Translations under genes and position numbers: made by a program
In this document: positions 1 through 11,390 of the stretch, piece by piece
Numbering within the stretch: the stretch's first letter is position 1
How the letters are laid out: each line of letters opens with the position of its first letter
Assembly: GCA_963920635.1 (NCBI GenBank)
Contig: OY987305.1
Coordinates: 9,215,153-9,279,152, forward strand
Length of the DNA stretch: 64,000 nucleotides
Source: Pseudeuparius sepicola
Lineage: Eukaryota > Arthropoda > Insecta > Coleoptera > Anthribidae
Direction of reading: 5' to 3'
The notes under the pieces: generated by a model
The model's input: the letters and a program-made list of their open reading frames with translations, nothing else
Databases searched by the model: none
Told to the model about the DNA's origin: nothing

Positions 1-1637
1 ACTTTGGCAAGTAGCAGTGGCGTAGTATCCAGGATTAACGTCTGGGGGGGGGCAATCAGTTATAAATAACAAATCTCTGTCGATAATTTTAACGAATAAA
101 AACAGAACAAAACCATCTTTTTTTAAATAAATAAATACAGGGTGCCCGGAAATAAATCCACCAACTTGAAAAATTAAAAAGAAAAATGGAAAATATGGAA
201 CATGGGTCCGCAGATGTTTGGTTTTCGAGATGCAGGGTGTTGAAATTGAAATTTTATTTTCGATTTTTTTAAGTAACCTTTTGAGACGACAAAATTTTCT
301 TGTGTCATGTGATATTTTAAAGAGTTTATTAATTATTTTTTATCACTATCTCCCCGAGTTTTTGAATTTGATATTCCGAATTGCACATCTTTATAATTTG
401 CATTTATTTTTCTTAAAATTGTAAGAAAAAATAAGAAATTCTTAAGAGACTGGAGAATATATTGCTTTCCAAGCTTTTTAGAGCTGCAAGTTGAAGCAAA
501 TTTTATAGATGACATTAAGTATAATATGTTTCTTCTTGATCAATCAGATTTGTACAGCATAGATAGGTCATAACAATATAATAGACGTTGTTTATGACCG
601 CCCGTTAATTTAAGAGGCAATATTCTTTTCTGGGATACCTCGCTCGCACTTTTTTATCCTTCATTAATTATCATTAAGGGCTCTGGAGGGCGAAATGTTA
701 ATTTTATTAAAGGTGGAAAGAAGATGGGGATTTATGTTGGCCATTAAATAAAATTTCACCGGTTTATTTTGCAACTTCATTAACTTAATAGAATTAAATT
801 AATCTGGGCTCTTTTAGCAATGTCTTAATTACTCAAGGGAGACGTATTAAACTAGAACGTAGTCTCATGTAATTCACTGCGGGGGGAAACCGAACCCGAA
901 ACAGCAACTTGCGATTAATAGCATGTGTACCTTCTAGGCTTTTCATTAGACTTAACAGCTTTATACTGTCTAAAGGAGCCGCGACCATTTAGCTAAAACT
1001 TTATACCATTTTTCTTTTCTTAAGGACAGCACCGCTTGGTAACCGTATTGAAAATATAGGGGGAAATTATAGCAACTGGTATAAAACAAAACTAAAGTAG
1101 GTAATTTGCAACAAAAAAATCATAAAAACACCCATAGAGGCAATAACTTAATGGAATTGAATTTAAATATCTATGGGTGTCTGACAAAAAAGTCGTAAGC
1201 ACCAAGATTTAAATTTTACAGGAATCAATCAATTTAATAACTGATTTTTTTTTTGTCCCAAACTTTGTAAGGCTTCTATGCATTAGGATAGTCAAATTTA
1301 CGAAAAATTAATTTTTTGATACGGATTTGGAGCATACAAACCCTAGATTCATACCTCATGTATGTCGCTTACGATACCCGCATTTGATGTTCTATATAAC
1401 AGATTTTAAAATTATTGGAGATAAAATATAATGAAAGTGTAGGCCAATAGCATTATTTTTATTGGCAAATGTTAACTGAAAAATTACAAAAAATACTTTA
1501 TTGCCCCTTGATACTGATTTATTTAAAAAAAGGCACAAAAACTAAATAAGTTTATGACGGAATCCATTGTTTTATTTCCCTGAAAGCGAACACTGAATAA
1601 AAAAATTTCAGATGTGATACGATGAAAATTATATGTA
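1..1637. other. Non-coding repeat-derived stretch
   Basis: I see no gene here. Near position 15 is a GGCGTAGT motif followed by a G run, like the ends of several insect DNA transposons. A TA-flanked CAGGGTGCC terminus starts near 140 and looks like one end of a MITE whose partner I could not place. The rest is AT-rich, and its short open frames look like chance. Confidence 0.4.
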
Positions 1638-1725
1638 CAGTGTGATCATGTAAGTGTGCAATATATGTTTTTTTTTTATTAATTGCACAACAAAAATACA
1701 AATATTCCCGAAAGTTGGTGCATGT

Positions 1726-2211
1726 TAGGGTTGCCACCTGTCTTTTTTTAAAAAGGACAGTCCTTTTTTCAAACAAATTGTCCCTGTTATTTTTTAGACC
1801 TAAAATGTCCTTTTTAATAACCTTAGGGGTGACGGGGTTGGTACCTAGTTCGAGTTCGGAAAGCGGCATATTATGCTCTATACTAGCTCCTGGTGACCTG
1901 ACTCCTCGATTATCTTTTTTTTCATCGTTGACGACTTTACTAGATTACTGGTGGTACCTAAGTCCATTTTATTATATTGATATTATCAAAGATCTATTCC
2001 AACCTAGATATTATTCAATAATGTGTTGGACAAGGGAAGGGGAATCAAAATGTAACCCAATTTTCGCCCACTTTAGTGATTTAATTACTTAGAATTTTGA
2101 CAAAATTTACACTTTTAAATGTTTTGTTATAATTTTATTTGTAAGAAATTTTCTAGAAGAATTTTTGGCAATGTCCTTTTTTTCACTTTGCAAAAAGGTA
2201 TGGCAACCCTA
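1726..2211. mobile_element. hAT-like non-autonomous element nested in a MITE
   Basis: The unit starts TAGGGTTGCCA and ends TGGCAACCCTA, an 11-bp terminal inverted repeat. It is flanked on both sides by GTGCATGT (1,718-1,725 and 2,212-2,219), an 8-bp duplication typical of hAT transposons. The interior is 486 bp and lacks a credible transposase. The open frame across 1,715-2,092 crosses the insertion boundary and is not a gene. Confidence 0.75.
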
Positions 2212-2978
2212 GTGCATGTTCGATAATCATATTAGGCGCACTTAGAATGGTTGCAAGTCAAACAGCAAACAGGGTAGGTCAAAAAATATAAAAATTGTAC
2301 AAGAGTAAAGTACCCTTATTTCACAAAATTCAGCAAAATATTTTTAAGAAAAGTTGTCTAGAATTAAAAGTTATACCTAAATACCAAGACATGGCCTCCT
2401 TAGAAAAAAAATATATTTTTTGAAAAAACATTAATAATCTAAAAAAAATTGGTTTAATATTCACCCTACAAAATTTCATAAATCAATCAAAATTAAATCC
2501 ATTTCGCATAACTTTGGTCGAATTCAAGCATCATTTTTGTAAAATTAACTTATATTTTTTTTCGGGAATCACAAATTTCATGTTTGTTGCAACGATATTA
2601 AACAAAACTTTAAAATTTCGCAAAAATTCTTCTAAACAAGGTAAAACAATAGTAATGATAATGTGTATATTAAAAAACTCTCATTTAAGGTGCAAAGTTT
2701 TTATTTTAAATGTTTATTAAAAAACTGTAGAAATTAATTGACGAAAAAAAATTGTTTTCCTAGGAGGCTATGTTTTGGTACTTAGCCATAGCTTTTAATT
2801 CTAAACAACTTTCCTTAATAACCTTTTGCTGAATTTTTTGAAATGAGGGTACTTTACTCTTGTACAGTTTTTATATTTTTTTACCTACCCTGTATGCTAT
2901 TTAACATGCAACCATTTTAAGTGCACCTAATATGATTACTGAAGATGCAACAACTTTCGGCAATATCTGTATTTTGGT

Positions 2979-3009
2979 CACAGCTTACCCTATGTTAGGG
3001 TAAGCTGTG
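2979..3009. mobile_element. 31-bp hairpin insertion with 7-bp duplication
   Basis: Two perfect 14-bp arms (CACAGCTTACCCTA and its complement) are separated by TGT. TTTTGGT occurs on both sides (2,972-2,978 and 3,010-3,016). Sister copies of the host repeat near 9,480 and 10,280 read straight through TTTTGGTTGTGC with a single TTTTGGT and no hairpin. This is therefore an insertion with target duplication. What moved it is unknown. Confidence 0.7.
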
Positions 3010-3070
3010 TTTTGGTTGTGCAATTAATAAAAAAAGTCCCATATGTTGCATACTTAAATGACCACACGAC

Positions 3071-4013
3071 CATATAGGTACTGACAACCAATGTTGCTTA
3101 CGTTTATTTTTATGTTATATAGACGATATTGTTGGTTGCTTTGGTACCAACAGAAAATAAGAACTGGCGCTTGATGCAACAAAAATATAATTTATTTAAA
3201 TTTCTGAGTGGAATTAAGATTAAGTGTTTTGTAGAAACAAGAACATCGCAAAACGTCAATTCGCAAAATATGGCGCTTATGGTGCTTTGTTAAACATCGA
3301 TACACACTTACCAATTTCTTGACCGATAAATGTGCCACGAATTAGATTCTGGTTCAACTTTTAGTCGATTCCCGAAAAACTATTAGATAGGTACCTATAT
3401 AAATCCATCATATGATGAGCAGACTAAGTACGTTTAAATGTATAGTTATTATGACTAATGTAAAATGCGATATAAGAACAGTAGAAAGGTTAGGTTTATA
3501 TGGTCAAATTTCTTAAATCAGGTAATGTTTAGATTTTATTTGTATTTTAATTATTATCGTCACGTTCCATTTGGACTATACACAAATGGTGTTTTTGACA
3601 CGTTCGTTGGTAATAATAGTGACCATAAAAAATATAGTTTAAACAACAATTTATGGCAGTCGTTCCCAACAATACAAGATGCTCTCTTTTCGAGAACAAG
3701 TTAACCTATGCTATATGTAAGTGACAGTTTTATTACTTTATTCTTTAAGAGTTGATCAAGGATACCTCCGTTATTACCATTATGCCTCAATAATAGTATA
3801 GTAATAGTAAATAATACCATTCATGAATCAAAGATATTTTATTCACAATTCTATAGGTACTGTAATTTTATCTTGCTATCTAAAAAAGTTCGGAAGTACC
3901 TAAGTAATTTACTAATGCAGATATGGGAAATGACTCAATTAGCAGGAAATATTATATTATGTAGCAATAGACTAAAATGTTACTTTTAATCCAAGGATTG
4001 AAGATTCTTCGAT
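3071..4013. other. AT-rich stretch without recognised gene
   Basis: No coding or repeat structure that I can support. A 79-codon frame at 3,465-3,704 has no recognisable motif and no support from splice sites. Confidence 0.3.
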
Positions 4014-4163
4014 TGTCATGTCCTACTTTCCGTGACAGCTGCCATTTTCGAAATATGACCGATTTTTTGAGACCATGGACAACTATCGTTTCCATTTAAA
4101 AAAAACAAAAGTTTGTGTCATATCTCGAAAATGGCGGCTGTCACGGAAAGTACGACAAGATAA
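4014..4163. repeat. Short foldback, about 45-bp arms
   Basis: The segment TACTTTCCGTGACAGC at 4,024 is repeated as its complement near 4,140 (GGCTGTCACGGAAAGTA). The arms, about 4,014-4,060 and 4,116-4,163, have a few mismatches around a 55-bp spacer. It looks like a small MITE or the core of one; no target duplication is evident. Confidence 0.55.
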
Positions 4164-5530
4164 CCGCATTGGGGACACAATTACCTGCAACTTTTGTATT
4201 CACACTTTTTATCTAAAATCAGAAACAACGAAGCTAGACGGATTAGAATAAATCGCCAAAATTTCGTTTTTTCAAAATATCAAGTAAGCCATGCCTTTTT
4301 TCAAAAATCCACAAGGCGCGTTAAATTGGGCCCACAAAACTGCAATTCTTTCCCCATTTAACCTTCCTTCTATCTCCGCTAGTTTCCGAGATCCCGATAC
4401 TGATCATAAAAAAAAACTCACCCTGTAGGTACCTACCTACGCTTCTTCTAGAAAAGTGCCTTTTCTGTAGCTTTCACGTCAAAATGTTATTAAGCAAACT
4501 TATTCGTGATGAAAACTACAACAAAACCTACTTTGATTTTGAAATTTTGCACACCTACCAGTTTTTCATTCTGTAGGTTTTCTTAATGACATTTTGTCGT
4601 AGAATCTACAAAAAGGGCACTTATACTAATTGCTTCAAAAAAATATATATATTTTTAATTTTTAAGGATACGCGATTTAAAATTATTATATTTGAAATTT
4701 AAACTCGATTTTTTTTGTTCTTTTTTACTAGAGTTGTTTCACCTATTCGGGGGCACACTGTACCTTATACATTTTTTTTCGCATTTTGTTTGACCATTTT
4801 CCGAAATTCCGAATTATTTTAAACATTTCGTCAAAAACTCTTGAAAAATTCCGAATTTCAAATTTTCCACACAGAAATAGAGTTGTGTAAGGTTGTGTGA
4901 CATGAGCGTTTCTTCTCCATTGCGCTGGCACTTGCCGAATTAGCTGTTCTTTACGATTCCGCCATTTTGCACAGACACGAACTCAGATGAATATTTTATA
5001 AAATATCTGTTTTTATAGCATTGGACCAAATATTGAAGCTTTTTATCCAAAAACTTTAATAAAACACTTAAAAAATACTTATATTAACATATAATAGCGC
5101 TTTAGTCAATTTATTCATAAATAATTTGAAGAGTTTATATGGTAAAAATTGATGTAGTACCGTCCTGCATTTCGCATGGTGCACATGTCACATACCCTTT
5201 ACTTTGACTGATAACTCTAGGTACGCCGGATTCATCGCTATCTCCCTTCTCACTCCTCTATTTCTGTAGTTGGTAATAATGTTCTATCTACCATTTATAT
5301 TATGCGAAAATTGTCAGTTACATAATGTCCTAATATTTTTAAATTGAAATAATATAAACTTAAAATATAACAAATTTAAATTGTTAGCTGGCAAGTTATT
5401 ATTTTTATTTATTAATTTATTATTGTTATTATAAGAGGTTATGTTCGAAGAGCAGAGAAGGAGGACTGTCTTCATGTGCCACAAAACAATATACATTCAT
5501 TACCAATCTAACAATTTTATGAGATTCGAT
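4164..5530. other. Repeat-derived stretch
   Basis: Holds a MITE terminus (CACCCTGTA near 4,420). It also holds one copy of a dispersed segment (4,440-4,630: CTTTCACGTCAAAATGTTATTAA, then AACATTTTGTCGTA-type sequence) that recurs near 12,700-12,870 and in both arms of the foldback at 26,876-27,382. No gene seen. Confidence 0.4.
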
Positions 5531-5677
5531 CAGATCTCAGAGGAATAACCAAGGATAGAGAGATCAAAAGCATCAAAATGCACACGTTTTTAGTCAACCA
5601 ACATATATAACGGAAATTTACCAAAGTAAACAAACATTACGCCCTTGCGTATAAAGTTCACCTGATAGGTTATGTCC

Positions 5678-6600
5678 TGATAAATATTACCGAACCTTCG
5701 CCATAGGCCAATACTTTCGGCTCCCAGATGCGCGAGCACTAGAGCAGCAATGATGGGAGTGCGGGAAATTTAAATACGGTCAAATGATTCAAATAGGTAG
5801 GTTAGGTATAAGATTTACATTTTATTTTTGAAGAAAGTATACTACAAAATACAAATACCTAATTACAGGAGAAATTATTATGATAATACTAATAGAGACT
5901 GGTGTCGCACTTAATATGAAAACACCCTTGAATTGTTCTTGTTTTTGGAGACATAAATTTCCGACTTAGCACATTACATTTATAGAACTCGATGAGCTCT
6001 ATCTTTAGGTGTATTCAAATTACATATCAGGTGCATCCCCACTATCCCCAGCCTGCTATGACCAATGACCTCGCGAATAGGACTAATATATTGAATATTT
6101 TGTTTCGCGCTAGAGATATCGAACAAAGTTATTAGGAAAAGTTATTCAGAACCGAATTTTTACCCCGAAGACCAACCACATAATCGCATTTTATTATTAT
6201 TATTTTTTTAATAATGAGGTTATTTTCGTGTTCTTTTGTTCTCTTTTAATCTTTATAGTATGTACCTACCATTAAAGGATTACCTCTATAATTTTCAAAG
6301 GTTTCCATGGCAATATTCCCAGAATTGGAAATAAAAATGAGACTTAAAATTTCAAAATGCCAAGAGCTATAATATGTCGATGAAATGTGTTACTTTGGGT
6401 AAAAATTCGGATCTGAAAAACTTTTCCTAATAACTTTTTCGATAGTTTGGAAGTTTGGAGTATTGTGAGGGTGATAATAATAATTATTATCAAGACAGAA
6501 CAATAGAACAGTCAACTAGAAGCACGCGCATCTCTGGGAGCGCGCGCATCTGGGAGCCGAAAGTATTGGCCTATGGCTAAGGTTCAGTATAAATATTAAT
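5678..6600. repeat. Large imperfect foldback
   Basis: CCATAGGCCAATACTTTCGG at about 5,702 is repeated in reverse complement at about 6,560, followed in both arms by the CTCCCAGATGCGCG segment. Inner segments also pair: GAACCGAATTTTTACCC near 6,150 with GGGTAAAAATTCGGATC near 6,400. Arms are diverged, so this is an older element. Further out, CTCAGAGGAATAACCAAG near 5,535 pairs with a complement near 7,040, so a larger enclosing inverted repeat (about 5,530-7,060) is possible. Confidence 0.55.
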
Positions 6601-7180
6601 TTGTCCACATACCACACACTTTCTGCGTCTCATTCTATACAAAATCAGTCACTAATAAATAGTTATAAATTAACCAAAAATAAACACTTGAAAACAATAA
6701 AATACACACGTAAACAATCACTGGGGTAAACAACACAAACAATGCAGAGAGATTGAATGCTGCGGCGGACGGCGACGTTGTGATGTTGGGCGATTTGAAG
6801 TGTCTGTTGATCAAGTGATAATTATAATTAGCATACTATAATTACAGCGCAATTTAATTGTACTTTAAACTTCCCACATACAATGAACTAATAACTACAT
6901 TTGTTAATTTAATGTTATTGGAGGTGTGTCTTTAAATTTAATCCCATTAAATCCGTCTATTTTGAAATGACAATGGAGTAGATGGCATCACTCAAAAGGA
7001 TGTTGGCTCTGTTTACTTTTTGTTGTTACTCCCTCTATACTTGGTTATTTCTCTGAGGTTCAAATTAAATGGAACATCTTAATTTAAAGTGTATCTTAGC
7101 ATTTAACAAAGTAATAACATTGTAAAATACAATTAAATTTTAGGTGATATACATTTCTAGTAATTTCACTTGCCGTTATG

Positions 7181-8607
7181 TTGTGATCCAGTTGTCACGG
7201 TGTTTTTAGGTAAGAAGTGACGATAGTTTTGAACAATTATTGTAGTTGTGTTATGAACATCGATTCGGACGAAAGTTCTGCTCGATTTTGCCGGTGATTG
7301 CGTCCCCGCCAAATCTAAATCAAAATCCGCCGTTCCCGGCAAAATTACTGAATGAGTAGTTTAGTCTGTCAAAGCAAAGTGAATTTGCTGTTCGTGCCGT
7401 TATCGGATTAACATTGATTTCTGTCAATTTGATTCCCTCCTCCTAATTCACGCTCGGATGTGTATTGGCGATGCCATTCTGTGCCATCCTAAACGCCAAC
7501 TGTTATTATTATGAGCCGGACCGTCGCTCGCCGGCCGAATTTTCGTTGTTGTTCGGCCCCCACGTCTAATCCAATTTGGACGGGGAATTTGAATTAAAAT
7601 TGCGGTAAATAGATTTCATATTTCCGGACTGTGATCTGCGGGTGGGGGGAGATCCGATTGGATGTTTCCGACATGCGGGGTTTCAAATATACAGGGCGCT
7701 TTATCTCAAAGTGATCTCGGAAAATTTGGTTCTAGTTTTTATTTTTAAACGAAATTAAAAAGTTACAGGGTTATTCACTGAGAATTGACCCCCACCTAAC
7801 TTTTTTGTTTTTTAAGATAAAAGGGTGATTCAAAAACAAAATCAATGGTTCAGCGAATACTTTTTTATGCCATGACCGTTTAGTGCACAGGGTGTTGTGA
7901 TCCAGTTGTCACGGTGTTTTTAGGTAAGAAGTGACGATAGTTTTGAACAATTATTGTAGATTGTGTTATGAACATCGATTCGGACGAAAGTTCTGCTCGA
8001 TTTTGCCGGTGATTGCGTCCCCGCCAAATCTAAATCAAAATCCGCCGTTCCCGGCAAAATTACTGAATGAGTAGTTTAGTCTGTCAAAGCAAAGTGAATT
8101 TGCTGTTCGTGCCGTTATCGGATTAACATTGATTTCTGTCAATTTGATTCCCTCCTCCTAATTCACGCTCGGATGTGTATTGGCGATGCCATTCAGTGCC
8201 ATCCTAAACGCCAACTGTTATTATTATGAGCCGGACCGTCGCTCGCCGGCCGAATTTTCGTTGTTGTTCGGCCCCCACGTCTAATCCAATTTGGACGGGG
8301 AATTTGAATTAAAATTGCGGTAAATAGATTTCATATTTCCGGACTGTGATCTGCGGGTGGGGGGAGATCCGATTGGATGTTTCCGACATGCGGGGTTTCA
8401 AATATACTTTATCTCAAAGTGATCTCGGAAAATTTGGTTCTAGTTTTTATTTTTAAACGAAATTAAAAAGTTACAGGGTTATTCACTGAGAATTGACCCC
8501 CACCTAACTTTTTTGTTTTTTAAGATAAAAGGGTGATTCAAAAACAAAATCAATGGTTCAGCGAAAACTTTTTTATGCCATGACCGTTTAGTGTACAAAA
8601 AAGTAGT
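7181..8607. repeat. Near-identical 714-bp tandem duplication
   Basis: The unit starting TTGTGATCCAGTTGTCACGG at 7,181 starts again at 7,895, in direct orientation. The copies differ by only a few substitutions, one inserted base near 7,960 and a missing AGGGCGCT-like segment near 8,405. The unit includes a GC-rich, apparently unique block (GACCGTCGCTCGCCGGCC) and ends in the first part of the foldback arm that starts at 8,474. The first copy therefore carries only a truncated arm (7,766 onward). No open frame spans it. Confidence 0.85.
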
Positions 8608-9314
8608 ACCAATGGCAACTTAATTTTTTTAAATGGAACACCCTGTATATTATTGGATTTTTGAAATCTGCTCATCAAGGCAATCAAAATGATATTAAAC
8701 TTTGGGGCATTATCTTTTTCCGTTTTTGAAAAATTCCGTATTCAAATTTTATACTAAATTTATTTAACTCGAATTTGTGGATCTCGTGATAAAGATAGAC
8801 GATCAATGTAATAACGAAAAATATTTGTTTTAAACAAGAGAGTAATATAGTGATACTCCTAAATGTTTAGGAGCCTTTTCAAATTTTACTGATTATATTA
8901 AAAGCTCCTAAACATTTTGGAGTATCACTATATTACTCTCTTGTTTAAAACAAATATTTTTCGTTATTGCATTGATCGTCTATCTTTATCACGAGATCCA
9001 CAAATTCGAGTTAAATAAATTTAGTATAAAATTTGAATACGGAATTTTTCAAAAAGGAAAAAGATAATGCCACAAAGTTTAATACCATTTTGATTGCCTT
9101 GATGAGCAGATTTCAAAAATCCAATAATATACAGGGTGTTCCATTTAAAAAAATTAAGTTGCCATTGGTCCTACTTTTTTGGAACACCCTGTACACTAAA
9201 CGGTCATGGCATAAAAAAGTATTCGCTGAACCATTGATTTTGTTTTTGAATCACCCTTTTATCTTAAAAAACAAAAAAGTTAGGTGGGGGGTCAATTCTC
9301 AGTAAATAACCCTG
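8474..9314. mobile_element. TA-flanked 841-bp foldback MITE
   Basis: Starts CAGGGTTATTCACTGAG after TA (8,472-8,473) and ends as its complement before TA (9,315-9,316). The arms are about 400 bp each, nearly identical, and meet around a short centre near 8,890. Each arm contains an internal CACCCTGTA-type terminus, suggesting nested elements. No transposase. The 90-codon frame at 9,033-9,305 is just arm sequence. Confidence 0.85.
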
Positions 9315-9429
9315 TACATAGATAGCTATTTCTAACTTGACATTAATGGGATGAAACAGTTAGGTATTTAGGAATAGATATGTTCAATAATTTCCAACTA
9401 TAACCGAAATCGTTAAATCTCAGTCTATA

Positions 9430-11109
9430 CAGTGTGGTCATACATATGGGACTTTTTTATTAATTGCACAACCAAAATACAGATATTGCCGAAAGTTGAT
9501 GCATGTTCAATAATCATAGTATAGGTGCATTTAAAACGGTTGCAAGTTACACGGCATACAGGGTAGGTCAAAAAATATAGAAATTGCACAAGAGTAAAGT
9601 AGGTACCCTTAAAATCGCACAAGATTAAAGTACCCTTATTTCAAAAAATTTAGCATAAGGTTATTAAGAAAAGTTGTTTAGAATTAAAAGCTATGCCTAA
9701 ATACCAAAACATAGCCTCCTAAGAAAAAAAATTTTCGTCAATTAATTTCCGCAGTTTCTTAATACGCATTTAAAATAAAAATTTTGCACCTTAAATGAGA
9801 GTTTTTTAATATACACATTATCATTACTAATGTTTTACCTTGTTCAGAAGAATTTTTGCGAAATTTTAATGTTTTTTTAATATCGTTGCAACAAACATAA
9901 AGTTTGTGATTCCCTGAAAAATTAAAAATCTATGTTAATTTTACAAATATGCTAATATGCTTGAATTTGAACAAAGTTATGCGAAATTTATGAAATTGTT
10001 TAGGGTGAATATTAAAACAATTTTTTTAGGAAATTATTAATGATTATCAAAAAAATATTTTTTTTGTTAGGAGGCCATGTTTTGGTACTTAGGCATATAT
10101 TTTAATTCTAGACAACTTTTCTTAATAACATTTTGCTGAATTTTCTGAAGTAAGGGTACTTTACTCTTGTGCAATTCTTATATTTTTTGACCTACCCTGT
10201 ATGCTGTTTGACTTGCGACCATTCTAACTGCGCCTAATATGATTATTGAACATGCACCAACTTTCGGCAATATTTGTATTTTGGTTGTGCAATTAATAAA
10301 AAAAATCCATATGCGTTGCACACTTAAATGACCACCAGGGTCGTAGCCACGGGGGGGGGCAGGCAGGGCGTTGCCCTGCCTGGCCGAATGTTTGCCCTGC
10401 CTGAGCTACAAGCTTACCGGTCACCTCACCAGGGCCGTAGATAAGGCGCAGCTGCATTGAGAAAAAAACTTCGAAAAAAGACATCATGATGATTTTTTAA
10501 TTTATTATACTTCATTTAAACGGAATTTGTCCTTAACTTTTCTAAAGAAAATTGCCTGCGGCGCATTTTAGTGAGCAGACACCTCTGAGTACCTACTCTT
10601 TTTATTAAATAAATTTTTGCAAAAATTATAGACCTGATGTGGCTTTTTGAAAAAATATGATAATTTATAGGCCACTATGAGCACTAACTTTTATTTTTAC
10701 TTCCACATCACAAAGGAGGTGTTCAGTGTTGTTATTGATGATTATTGCTAGATTTTTGTCAGTTAAAAATCAACAATAAAATATAACTTTGATAACACAT
10801 TTTTGTCTCCTCTATGAAAGGAAAAGTATTCATTATGGGCCGGCATAATTACCAAAGAAAATTACCTACCATTGACTTAAAAAAGTGTATCTTCACATTA
10901 TATTTGACCTTGAAAATTTCACGAATTTTCTCCTGCGGCGCGATTTTTAATAGCGAAAATTAAATTCCATTTTTTTACCCCCTCCTCTCCCCACCGACAA
11001 AGTAACGCCCGTACCTATCCCTCACTTGTCAAATGTGTACTGCCCTGACAGGAAAGTCGTTTGCCCTGCCTGAAGTTTCTGTCTGGCTTCGGCCCTGATG
11101 ACCACACTG
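9430..11109. mobile_element. TA-flanked foldback MITE with nested insertion
   Basis: Starts CAGTGTGGTCAT after TA (9,428-9,429) and ends ATGACCACACTG before TA (11,110-11,111). Sister of the element at 1,638-3,070. The right arm is split by a hAT-like element at 10,336-11,097. Without the insertion the unit is about 910 bp. No transposase seen. Confidence 0.8.
10336..11097. mobile_element. hAT-like non-autonomous element nested in a MITE
   Basis: The ends are CAGGGTCGTAGCCA and TGGCTTCGGCCCTG, imperfect inverted repeats. ATGACCAC flanks both sides (10,328-10,335 and 11,098-11,105), an 8-bp duplication as for hAT. Subterminal regions repeat TGCCCTGCCTG. A second AGGGCCGTAG terminus at about 10,431 inside suggests a further nested copy. 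762 bp, no transposase. Confidence 0.8.
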
Positions 11110-11390
11110 TATAAACATGTATCAATCATTAGAGATTTTTTCGTTTTGCCTTCATTCGAAATCTAAATGATGGGGGTTTATACTTTATATACATTGTGTC
11201 TACTTTTAAACATATACAAATCCATAAAATCTTTATTTTTCTAGATAATCGCCTGAACTTTTTTGTTTGAATAACCTTCAAAACCGCTTCTTTTGACCTT
11301 CCTGCCATTTTCGAAATGCAAATCCAGGGCCGGCTACGATTTTTTATACCCCCCCCCCCCCCCCCCGATTTTCACGAAAACCATTTGGCG

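Larger units (their letters stand above)
1638..3070. mobile_element. TA-flanked foldback MITE (CAGTGTG family), interrupted
   Basis: The left end reads CAGTGTGATCAT right after TA. The right end near 3,055-3,070 contains the inverted copy ATGACCACAC but its last bases have decayed. The arms are imperfect inverted copies of each other and match the element at 9,430-11,109. Shared segments include the AATTGCACAAC and CGGCAATATNTGTATTTTGG parts. The arms hold no transposase. A hAT-like element (1,726-2,211) and a 31-bp hairpin (2,979-3,009) are inserted in it. TA target use suggests Tc1/mariner-type mobilisation (inference). Confidence 0.7.

Noticed and set aside
1715..2092. 125-codon plus-strand frame
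   Set aside because: It crosses the border of a hAT-like insertion, so it cannot be an inherited coding unit.
9033..9305. 90-codon plus-strand frame
   Set aside because: It lies entirely in a MITE arm and includes the terminal repeat.
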